Source of the DNA: JBBRNV01 sp038227435
GTDB lineage: Bacteria > Patescibacteriota > Minisyncoccia > Phycocordibacterales > CALRBL01
DNA: 64,000 bases
Direction: 5' to 3'
Assembly: GCA_038227435.1 (NCBI GenBank)
Contig: JBBRPW010000001.1
Span: forward strand, 57,197-121,196
Within the stretch, counting starts at the first letter, position 1; each line of letters opens with the position of its first letter. Shown here piece by piece: positions 8,883 to 15,889 of the stretch. The notes under the pieces are model-generated. The model was not told where the DNA came from. It saw nothing but the letters and a program-made list of their open reading frames with translations, and did no database searches. Made by a program: the position numbers and the translations under genes.

Positions 8883-9338
8883 ATGAATCATGTACATGTA
8901 AGAAAAGTATGGTGCGAACTGTTTTACGCACTATTTGCACTCCTCGCGTCTCTGCTACTCATAAGTTCGTTATTTATGAGAAACAGTCTTAATTTCCATG
9001 GCTACTTTACCATTGGATTGATGTGTGCGCTTTTGAGCGCAACATTCAACTGGTTCAGTCAGTTTCGAAGAAACTACTATGAGCTCGACTATATGTCCCA
9101 AGCATACAACACGCTTTTTTACACGACCTTCGGTTATGTAATAGGTTCTGTCCACATGGCGTGCCTCGATATAGGTGTTGGTCTGAAAGATGATTGTGGT
9201 TATGAAACGGCAATCATTCTTGCAGTTTTTATTTCGGTGTACTTTTTATTAATGACGAAGTACTGCGAAACTCGGAGGAGTTGCCCCCGTGGCACACCTC
9301 TCGATCGTGTATTACTAAGAATGATTAACTCAGACTAG
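8883..9338 (+). CDS. Orphan four-helix membrane protein in a single-gene unit
   Basis: A 151-aa protein with four likely membrane helices (about 11-31, 39-57, 76-98 and 108-124) and a short basic tail with CETRRSCPRG. I do not recognise a family. Composition is less AT-rich than capA upstream and arginine codons are mixed. The leader holds a hairpin (CAATCTC paired with GGGGTTG around TTTTAA, one arm G-U rich). An 11-bp terminator with a GAAA tetraloop follows at once. It belongs with the orphan units at 5967, 14925, 18343 and 39379. Confidence 0.6.
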   Translation: MNHVHVRKVWCELFYALFALLASLLLISSLFMRNSLNFHGYFTIGLMCALLSATFNWFSQFRRNYYELDYMSQAYNTLFYTTFGYVIGSVHMACLDIGVGLKDDCGYETAIILAVFISVYFLLMTKYCETRRSCPRGTPLDRVLLRMINSD

Positions 9339-9354
9339 ACTGCGTCCTCGGTTC

Positions 9355-9381
9355 AAAAGCTCTTCGAAAGGAGGGCTTTTT
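9355..9381 (+). terminator. Intrinsic terminator with GAAA tetraloop
   Basis: AAAAGCTCTTC pairs with GGAGGGCTTTT (11 bp including G-U pairs) around a GAAA tetraloop, then TTTTTC. It closes the orphan unit 8883-9338 and insulates the str region. Confidence 0.85.
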
Positions 9382-9388
9382 CTTTTAC

Positions 9389-9530
9389 TTGAATCTATTC
9401 TATATATATGGTATTTTCTCTCTACGTCCTCTGTATAGACCCTTATATATAGAGCATCGTATTTAATAGCGATAAGCTCAGTAGCCAAACAAGGTACTAC
9501 ATCTTGTAAGGCGAACAACGAGCCTTATCA
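9389..9530 (+). promoter_or_regulatory. Promoter and leader of rpsL
   Basis: TTGAAT at 9389-9394, a 17-base spacer and TATTTT at 9412-9417 form a plausible promoter for uS12. The leader of about 130 bases contains TAAGGC paired with GCCTTA around a 9-base loop (about 9510-9530). This could be a ribosomal-protein binding hairpin, but no known leader family is recognised. Confidence 0.45.
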
Positions 9531-9557
9531 CCCGTAACAAATAAATAAATAATATTT

Positions 9558-9977
9558 ATGCCGACAATTAATCAGTTGGTGAAGAGAAGTCGAAAGAAAA
9601 TTGCACGAAAGCCAAAAGCTGTCGCGCTTCTTCGATCTTTCAACTCACTAAAAAATAAGCCAAAGTTTTTCCCATCTCCATTTAAACGAGGTGTATGTGT
9701 GAAAGTAACAACTAAAACTCCTAAGAAACCTAACTCAGCTATTCGAAAGATTGCCCGAGTTCGACTTACAAATGGAATGGAAGTTACTGCGTACATCCCA
9801 GGAGAAGGACACAATTTACAAGAACACTCAGTGGTAATGCTCCGAGGTGGAAAAGTAAAAGACGTAGGACTTCGATACACAATTGTTCGAGGACGATTGG
9901 ATGCAGCCGGAGTAGAGAAACGAAGAAAAGGTCGAAGTATGTACGGAAACAAACGTCCAAAAGCAGCGAAGAAATAA
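9558..9977 (+). CDS. rpsL: Small-subunit ribosomal protein uS12
   Basis: A 139-aa decoding-centre protein. The sequence MPTINQLVKRSRKK, KTPKKPNSAIRK and GEGHNLQEHSVV is typical. It carries the longer N-terminal loop seen in Firmicutes-type S12 (NSLKNKPKFFPSP). Oddly, the loop normally reading KDLPGVRYH is KDVGLRYT, one residue shorter and without the conserved proline. 13 of 16 arginines are CGA. It heads the str operon with rpsG 35 bases downstream; no rpoC lies upstream. Confidence 0.97.
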   Translation: MPTINQLVKRSRKKIARKPKAVALLRSFNSLKNKPKFFPSPFKRGVCVKVTTKTPKKPNSAIRKIARVRLTNGMEVTAYIPGEGHNLQEHSVVMLRGGKVKDVGLRYTIVRGRLDAAGVEKRRKGRSMYGNKRPKAAKK

Positions 9978-10012
9978 AAGTTTCGCTTACTTAAATAACT
10001 AATTAAAATATC

Positions 10013-10483
10013 ATGAGACGAAAAGTAAAAAAGCCAGCACAGCCAACAGCTGAAGCAAAATATAATTCAGAAAAAGTAGCGAAGTTTATTAACTACGTGA
10101 TGCTTTGTGGAAAAAAAGAAGTTGCTCGAAAAATTGTATACCAAGCTTTCGATGTAATTAAGGAAAAAGAAAAAGTAGAAGATCCTATTGTTGTTTTCAA
10201 CAATGCGCTTCAAAATACAGCCCCTATGATGGAAGTACGATCACGACGAGTGGGAGGTGCTAACTATCAGGTTCCTAGAGAAGTACGAGAAACACGACGA
10301 AACTTTCTTTCAATGAAATGGATTATCGACGCCGCTCGTTCTAAAAAAGGAATGGCAATGCACAAGAAGCTTGCCGATGAAATTATTGCAGCTTCAAAAA
10401 ATGAAGGTGCAGCAGTTACAAAGCGAGAAAATACACACAAAATGGCAGAAGCCAACAAGGCCTTTGCTCACTTTGCTTGGTAG
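10013..10483 (+). CDS. rpsG: Small-subunit ribosomal protein uS7
   Basis: A 156-aa 16S rRNA 3'-domain organiser. MRRKVKKPAQ, VMLCGKKEVARKIVYQAFD, MEVRSRRVGGANYQVPREV and NTHKMAEANKAFAHFAW match the family over its usual length. It is co-directional with rpsL and followed by a perfect 12-bp terminator. The third str gene, fusA, therefore sits in a separate unit about 2 kb away, unlike the standard rpsL-rpsG-fusA operon. Confidence 0.97.
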   Translation: MRRKVKKPAQPTAEAKYNSEKVAKFINYVMLCGKKEVARKIVYQAFDVIKEKEKVEDPIVVFNNALQNTAPMMEVRSRRVGGANYQVPREVRETRRNFLSMKWIIDAARSKKGMAMHKKLADEIIAASKNEGAAVTKRENTHKMAEANKAFAHFAW

Positions 10484-10510
10484 TAACAAAAGACTTATTC
10501 ATTTGTTATT

Positions 10511-10538
10511 AAAAAAACACCCTCATGGGTGTTTTTTT
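10511..10538 (+). terminator. Bidirectional intrinsic terminator after rpsG
   Basis: A perfect 12-bp inverted repeat (AAAAAAACACCC / GGGTGTTTTTTT) around TCAT. Runs of A and T on either side let it serve both rpsG and the convergent gene ending at 10564. Confidence 0.92.
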
Positions 10539-10563
10539 AAACCGTATAGGTTTTTATAAATTA

Positions 10564-11112
10564 TTAATTTTTAGTTACCGTAAGAACTCCGTTTTCAGTT
10601 GTCACTATAAAGCTCTGTAAGTTCTGTGTATTTTGTCCGTCAGTTGCCCGAACTATTTGGATCGTAATTCGTGCGTCGTTTTTATTATCTCCAACAAATT
10701 GAGCAATTCGATATGAATTGATCCATGCTAAATATTCTTTTCCAGCATCTGTTTTAAATAGTACTGATGAACCAGATCCAATTCTTTCAAATTTAACTGA
10801 TTTTGTTTCTCCATCGATTGAAAGAGGAAAAGCTACTTTAAATAAATCGTTATAGCTAACTCCAGCTTCTCCACTCATTACAGGTGTATTGTCATGCATC
10901 ATTGATGGATTATTTTCTCCAAACACATTTCCGTGTTTCATCATTGTTGTGCTCCCGGTTTCTGAACTTGAACTCACCATATTTTCGCCATTACTTGAAG
11001 AATTCGGGAATCCAGCTTGTTTTGGCTTAGCGAGAACGTACACTACCCCTAAGATAATAAGAAGGCCTACTACAATGCTAATAATCAGTGTTGTCTGTTT
11101 TTCGTTGGTCAT
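10564..11112 (-). CDS. Membrane-anchored hypothetical protein
   Basis: A 182-aa protein of unknown function. ATG at 11112 (MTNEKQTTLIISIV) is chosen over the longer frame from 11202, which would cross the divergent promoter region. One membrane helix (about 8-28) is followed by a Ser/Thr/Met-rich linker (about 35-75, with MMKHG and SMMHDN) and a beta-rich C-terminal domain with EYLAWINSYRIAQFVGD and ITIQIVRATDGQN. The topology suggests an extracytoplasmic domain. It is divergent from the cyclase-like gene. Confidence 0.65.
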   Translation of the reverse strand: MTNEKQTTLIISIVVGLLIILGVVYVLAKPKQAGFPNSSSNGENMVSSSSETGSTTMMKHGNVFGENNPSMMHDNTPVMSGEAGVSYNDLFKVAFPLSIDGETKSVKFERIGSGSSVLFKTDAGKEYLAWINSYRIAQFVGDNKNDARITIQIVRATDGQNTQNLQSFIVTTENGVLTVTKN

Positions 11113-11185
11113 AGGGTAATAATACTTTTTTTGAGGGGTGGGAGTCAACAACGGTATATTTCTTAAAATTTTGCTAAAATAAAGT

Positions 11186-12463
11186 ATGAAATTTTCGCCC
11201 AAAGCATATCCTCCAAGTTTTTTTGATTTAACTCAAGATATCAGTAAAGATTTACCAGTTGATATTATTAAAGCGTGGACAAATAGTGATCAGTCAGGCG
11301 ACATTGCAAAAAGTATTTTAGAAAAAACAAAAGTACGCGGCACTTTAATTTCTTCAGACTCATCTGGTCTTACAAAAATGTCGCAGCATATGGGATTGAT
11401 TGAGTTACTTGCAAAAATTAATCAACCAAAAGAATTAGTGTATTCATTTGGAACTCATATTGGTGGGGAAGGTGTTGGAATTTGGGCAGCAGACAATACT
11501 GAAATGTTTTATCCCGAATCTGTTTCAACTGAATCGATTATTAACATGCTAAATAGCATTAAGAAAGAGTTATTACATACATGCGATGTAAAAATAAGTT
11601 TAGCTGCTCACTTCGGTGAATTCTACTCATTAGGAGGGGGAATGTATGGAAATGAGGCAGATTGGATTGAAAATATAGCCGAAGATCAAACAGAAGGAGG
11701 TGAAATCGTAATTTCCGAACATTTGCTCGAGAAGTTCAAAAGTTCTGATAATAACGTAAATGGCGCGTCTCTGTCATTAATAGAAAGAGAAGACTTACAA
11801 TCTAAATACGGAAAAATATTTCGATTAGAAGATGGACAAATGCTAGCTGATATTCCAAAAAATGATCCGTATTATCCAATTCCATACTCGAAAGATTTCT
11901 ATGAAGATTTAATTAAGTTCAATACAAATACCGATGAAGTACTTCTAAAGAATATGTATGAGAAGTATGTTGAAAAGTTAACTGTCGTGTTAATTGAACG
12001 TGAACGTGAAGAGGAGATTGAAACTGAGGATAAATATATTCATGAGGTTCGATTACTTAATGATTTAGCACTTTCAGTGGTAATGAAAAAAGCAGCTGAT
12101 GCAGTTCTTTCTAAATATAATGGAACTGAAATTAAAACTGCAGGACCACTAGGAATTTATGTATTTAAAGAAAGTCAAAAAGCACTCGATTTTGCCAAAG
12201 AGCTTAAAAACAACTTGTTGAAAGATGGAGTAAGTTCAAAAACAGGTATTGATTATGGTGAGCTTTTGGTATTTACAACGCCAGACGGGCATAAAGACAT
12301 TGCAGGCATGCCTGTGAATCAAGCTTCAAAGATGGCCCAGGACAAGGGTGAGTTCGGACACATATATATGAGTGCCGAGGTGGCGAAGCAAGTGAATACC
12401 GAAGGTTTCTCTAAAACTACGATTGAAGTCTCACGAGTAACAATTGATCAGTTTGTAATGTAA
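11186..12463 (+). CDS. Protein with two class III nucleotidyl-cyclase-like domains, probably degenerate
   Basis: A 425-aa soluble protein. Domain 1 (about 50-190) shows TLISSDSSGLTKMS, where the Asp aligns with the first metal ligand of class III cyclases, then GGEGVGIW (Glu in place of the second Asp of GDG), AAHFGEFY and GGEIVISEHLL. Domain 2 (about 295-420) shows IKTAGPLGIYVF (GDG replaced by GPL), KTGIDYGELLVF, DIAGMPVNQASKMAQ and GHIYMSAEVAKQV. The transition-state Arg pattern is missing in domain 1. Sensing or scaffolding is more likely than full catalysis, though domain 1 might bind nucleotide. It stands upstream of fusA in the same direction, but a promoter separates them. Confidence 0.65.
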   Translation: MKFSPKAYPPSFFDLTQDISKDLPVDIIKAWTNSDQSGDIAKSILEKTKVRGTLISSDSSGLTKMSQHMGLIELLAKINQPKELVYSFGTHIGGEGVGIWAADNTEMFYPESVSTESIINMLNSIKKELLHTCDVKISLAAHFGEFYSLGGGMYGNEADWIENIAEDQTEGGEIVISEHLLEKFKSSDNNVNGASLSLIEREDLQSKYGKIFRLEDGQMLADIPKNDPYYPIPYSKDFYEDLIKFNTNTDEVLLKNMYEKYVEKLTVVLIEREREEEIETEDKYIHEVRLLNDLALSVVMKKAADAVLSKYNGTEIKTAGPLGIYVFKESQKALDFAKELKNNLLKDGVSSKTGIDYGELLVFTTPDGHKDIAGMPVNQASKMAQDKGEFGHIYMSAEVAKQVNTEGFSKTTIEVSRVTIDQFVM

Positions 12464-12480
12464 TATTCGACTTATTTTTG

Positions 12481-12509
12481 TTGCTAAAGCGGTATTTTAA
12501 TGTTACTTT
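12481..12509 (+). promoter_or_regulatory. Promoter of fusA
   Basis: TTGCTA at 12481-12486, exactly 17 bases, then TACTTT at 12504-12509. It leaves a leader of about 90 bases before the fusA ATG. Confidence 0.5.
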
Positions 12510-12607
12510 ACCTCTACAAACACGAGCAGCTTTTTAGTTTGTTTCGCCTGTTGTATTTAACAAAATCAGTTTCAAACCACACAATTAATTAACAATTATA
12601 ATATTTT

Positions 12608-14755
12608 ATGAATCGAGATTATCCATTAGACAAAGTACGTAACATCGGAATTATTGCGCACATCGACGCCGGAAAGACTACAACTTCTGAGCGAATTTTG
12701 TATTACACAGGAATGTCACACAAAATCGGTGAAGTTCACGATGGAGAAGCAACAACAGATTGGATGGAACAAGAAAAAGAGCGAGGTATTACAATTACCG
12801 CAGCTGCTATTACATGTTTCTGGAATCCTACGTACCATGCGGCAGTTGGAGACAAAACTCACATGCATCGATTCAATATTATCGACACTCCTGGTCACGT
12901 AGATTTTACAGTGGAAGTAGAGCGATCTCTTAAAGTTCTCGATGGAGGAGTGGTGGTATTCGACGGAGTGGCAGGTGTGGAGCCACAATCTGAAACTGTA
13001 TGGCGACAAGCTGATAAATATCACGTACCCCGAGTATGTTTTATTAATAAACTCGATCGAACCGGAGGATCATTTGAACGATCATTCCAATCTATTGTTG
13101 ACCGACTCAATAAAAGTGCAGTTCGAATGCAGCTTCCCGTAGGAGAAGAATCAAACTTTGAGGAGATCATCGATCTTCTTAAAATGAAGTGCTATGCCTT
13201 CGAAGGAGAAATGGGAGATAAAATTATCGAAAAAGATATTCCTGAATCTCACATGGCTGATGCTGTTAAATTTCGAGCTTTACTTGTAGAAAAAATTGTT
13301 GAACACGATGACGATGCTATGACAGAATTTCTAGATGGGAAAGAAATTTCAATTGAACGATTAAAGGCAATTCTTCGAAAGGCAACAATTGCAAATAAAA
13401 TCTTTCCAGTGTTTACTGGTTCTGCCCTTAAAAACAGAGGAGTACAGCTTGTACTTGATGCGGTGGTTGAATACCTTCCATCACCACTTGATATTCCACC
13501 AGTAAAAGGAATTGATCCAAATACAGGAGATGAAATTACTCGAGCACCTTCTGACGAAGCTCCTTTTGCTGCTCTTGCTTTTAAACTTCAAACCGACCCA
13601 TTCGTAGGACAATTAACCTTCTTCCGAGTGTATTCAGGAACAATTGAAGCTGGTTCATATATTTACAACTCAACAACAGGAAATAAAGAACGATTAGGGC
13701 GAATTGTACGACTTCAAGCTAATAAAAGAGAAGAAGTTAAAAAAGTGTTTGCCGGAGAAATTGCTGCGGCCGTAGGATTGAAAGAAGCAAAAACATCTCA
13801 TACATTTTGTGACGAAAATTCTCCAATTATTTTAGATCCTATTAAATTTGCTGAGCCGGTGGTATCGCTTCGAATTGAACCTGCAACAAAAGCCGATCAA
13901 GAAAAAATGGGTATGGCTCTTAAAAAACTTTCTGATGAAGATCCAACTTTCCGAATTAGTTCAAACCAAGAAACAGGGGAGACAATTATTTCAGGAATGG
14001 GAGAGCTTCATCTTGAAATTATGATCGATCGGATGAAACGAGAATTTGCAGTTACTGCAAATGTTGGTAAGCCACAAGTAGCCTACCGAGAAACTATTTT
14101 AGGAACTGCTGAGGCTGAAGAAAAATATGTTAAGCAATCAGGAGGAAAAGGACAGTACGGTCACGTTAAACTGACAATCAAACCTTTAGAACCATTAGTT
14201 GAAGGAGCAAAAATTCCTAAAAACGTTAAGCGATACGAAGATTTCGAATTCATCGACAGTATTAAAGGAGGAGTTATTCCACAAGAATTTATTCCTGCTG
14301 TTGAAAAAGGAGTTCGAGAAGCAATGGAACGAGGAATTTCAGCTGGATTTAAAATGGTGAACATTTCATGTGATCTTACCTACGGTTCATATCACGATGT
14401 GGACTCATCTGAAATCGCCTACAAAATTGCTGCATCAAAAGCATTTCAAGATGCCGCAAGACAAGCGAAACCAGTTATCCTTGAACCTATCATGAAGCTA
14501 GAAGTAGTTGTTCCTGAAAAATTTATGGGAGACATTACAGGAAATTTGAACTCAAAACGAGCTCAAATTGAAGGAATGGAGGAACGAGGAATGCTTAAAG
14601 TAATTCGAGCAATGGTTCCTCTATCTGAAATGTTTGGATACACAACAACACTTCGATCGATGACAGAAGGACGAGGATCATCAACTATGGAGTTTGATCA
14701 CTACGATGTAGTGCCTTCACACGTTGCAACAACAATTGCAGAATCAAGAAAATAA
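12608..14755 (+). CDS. fusA: Translation elongation factor G
   Basis: A 715-aa GTPase that drives ribosomal translocation. G1 AHIDAGKTT, G2 RGITI, G3 DTPGHVDF and G4 NKLD are present, followed by the EF-G domains with SGMGELHLEI and the C-terminal MTEGRGSSTMEFDHY. A roughly 10-residue insertion (NPTYHAAVGDKTHMH) separates the switch I strand from DTPGH. It is the sole gene of its unit, with its own promoter and terminator. The ATG is preceded by AATATTTT without a Shine-Dalgarno. Confidence 0.98.
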   Translation: MNRDYPLDKVRNIGIIAHIDAGKTTTSERILYYTGMSHKIGEVHDGEATTDWMEQEKERGITITAAAITCFWNPTYHAAVGDKTHMHRFNIIDTPGHVDFTVEVERSLKVLDGGVVVFDGVAGVEPQSETVWRQADKYHVPRVCFINKLDRTGGSFERSFQSIVDRLNKSAVRMQLPVGEESNFEEIIDLLKMKCYAFEGEMGDKIIEKDIPESHMADAVKFRALLVEKIVEHDDDAMTEFLDGKEISIERLKAILRKATIANKIFPVFTGSALKNRGVQLVLDAVVEYLPSPLDIPPVKGIDPNTGDEITRAPSDEAPFAALAFKLQTDPFVGQLTFFRVYSGTIEAGSYIYNSTTGNKERLGRIVRLQANKREEVKKVFAGEIAAAVGLKEAKTSHTFCDENSPIILDPIKFAEPVVSLRIEPATKADQEKMGMALKKLSDEDPTFRISSNQETGETIISGMGELHLEIMIDRMKREFAVTANVGKPQVAYRETILGTAEAEEKYVKQSGGKGQYGHVKLTIKPLEPLVEGAKIPKNVKRYEDFEFIDSIKGGVIPQEFIPAVEKGVREAMERGISAGFKMVNISCDLTYGSYHDVDSSEIAYKIAASKAFQDAARQAKPVILEPIMKLEVVVPEKFMGDITGNLNSKRAQIEGMEERGMLKVIRAMVPLSEMFGYTTTLRSMTEGRGSSTMEFDHYDVVPSHVATTIAESRK

Positions 14756-14785
14756 TTAAACAAAGTTTTCTTCACTTAGTTATAT

Positions 14786-14816
14786 AAAATAGCCCCACCT
14801 GGGGCTGTTTTATTTT
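14786..14816 (+). terminator. Intrinsic terminator of fusA
   Basis: AGCCCC / GGGGCT stem around ACCT, flanked by AAAAT and GTTTTATTTT. Confidence 0.85.
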
Positions 14817-14828
14817 CTCTCAAGTGTA

Positions 14829-14924
14829 TTGCTTGAATTTTCAGTAATTAATGATAGTTTAGAGCAGGTCAAGAACTACCCAAGTTCTTTGAGAAAAGTC
14901 AGTTTCACCCCAACCCTAGTCATT
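14829..14924 (+). promoter_or_regulatory. Promoter and structured leader of the orphan at 14925
   Basis: TTGCTT at 14829-14834, a 17-base spacer and TGATAG at 14852-14857. The transcript would begin near 14864. The leader holds a perfect 7-bp hairpin, AAGAACT and AGTTCTT around ACCCA. Next comes GAAAAGTCAGTTTCACCCC, 18 of 25 positions of this region matching the leader of the orphan at 5967. Confidence 0.5.
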
Positions 14925-15386
14925 ATGAAGACATCCGTTACGTCGGTTACGCCAGTGAACCTTCATCGTTCTAATATTCAAGAACGTACTATCCGGTACT
15001 TCTTGGATTCGATCTATGAAAACAATCTTCGCCTTGGTGTGGAGTCATCGCCATTCATGCTCGGTGTGCAACATATCGGAACTGCTGTGGTTGTATCTGT
15101 GCCAAACACTGAATCCGTTCGAGTGGAATTTTCTCGAACCTCCACTCCATATCCAAAGACAGGAAGTGTCCAGTATGAGGTGGAAACTCTATACACCCCA
15201 AGCGTCTTTACGGACGAAAAGTTTGTCCATTCTTTGGCACAGGATGGATATCTGTTGGAGTTTGTTGCAGCAGTTGAGATTCATCTTCTGTGGGAAGTTC
15301 ATTGCGGACGCCTGCTTTCTGAAGAAGCAGAAGGTCGTGGAAGGGAAATCATGGGTGGATGGCCCTCCACCGATTGGTGTAATTGA
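14925..15386 (+). CDS. Orphan hypothetical protein in a single-gene unit
   Basis: A 153-aa protein (MKTSVTSVTPVNLHRSNIQER...) without a recognised family. ATG at 14925 is preferred over the TTG at 14829, which would sit inside the promoter. It contains a beta-rich stretch (GTAVVVSVPNTESVRVEFSR) and a Cys-containing C-terminus. It ends in TGA. Composition is much less AT-rich than fusA and the AAA+ gene on either side, with CGT, CGG and CGC arginines. Two tandem hairpins follow the stop. Confidence 0.55.
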   Translation: MKTSVTSVTPVNLHRSNIQERTIRYFLDSIYENNLRLGVESSPFMLGVQHIGTAVVVSVPNTESVRVEFSRTSTPYPKTGSVQYEVETLYTPSVFTDEKFVHSLAQDGYLLEFVAAVEIHLLWEVHCGRLLSEEAEGRGREIMGGWPSTDWCN

Positions 15387-15400
15387 GTCGATCCGCTCTT

Positions 15401-15469
15401 GTTAGGGTGTAGTTCCTAACCCCAAATGCCGTTTAAGAATGCGAAAGCAAACTTGAACGGTGTTTTTTT
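15401..15469 (+). terminator. Tandem hairpins: GTTAGG/CCTAAC then intrinsic terminator
   Basis: GTTAGG (15401-15406) pairs with CCTAAC (15415-15420). Then CCGTTTAAG (15429-15437) pairs with CTTGAACGG (15452-15460, one G-U) and is followed by TGTTTTTTT. The second hairpin is the terminator; the first may be an extra mRNA-end structure. Confidence 0.8.
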
Positions 15470-15505
15470 ATTTCTAATATTTTTGTTGTGTTACAATATT
15501 TTAAT

Positions 15506-15889
15506 ATGTTAGAGGTTGTTTCTGATTATTTTAGTTGGCATTATTCTCAATCGTTTAAAGATTTGAGTGCTCTTATTTCTCGTTTCGGTTCATTTATTTT
15601 AAAATTTTTTTCAATAAAAATTTTAATCAAAACTTTTTTTACTCCTTGGAAATTAATTATCGATCACTCTCATAATCGAAAGTTATACGAAATAACTTCA
15701 GCTTTTGTTATTACCAATATAATGAGGTTAATTGGAGTAATTATTCGAACATTTGTAATTATTATGGGTTTAATTAGCTATTTAATATTTAATCTCATTT
15801 CAATTTTTATATATATTATCTGGTTTCTAATCCCTCTTATTTTACTAGGAATTGTATTTCTTTTATTTCAAAAGCTCGTAAATATATGA
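15506..15889 (+). CDS. Small membrane protein coupled to the AAA+ gene
   Basis: A 127-aa protein of unknown family. ATG at 15506 is used because the GTG at 15488 has no support. An N-terminal amphipathic part (residues 1-55, with WHYSQSFKDLSALISRFGSFILKFF and TPWKLIIDHSHNRK) leads to two or three very hydrophobic helices (about 60-125). Its stop overlaps the next start as ATGA, so translation is coupled to the Clp-like AAA+ protein, which also has membrane helices. A shared membrane complex is inferred from this coupling. Confidence 0.7.
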   Translation: MLEVVSDYFSWHYSQSFKDLSALISRFGSFILKFFSIKILIKTFFTPWKLIIDHSHNRKLYEITSAFVITNIMRLIGVIIRTFVIIMGLISYLIFNLISIFIYIIWFLIPLILLGIVFLLFQKLVNI

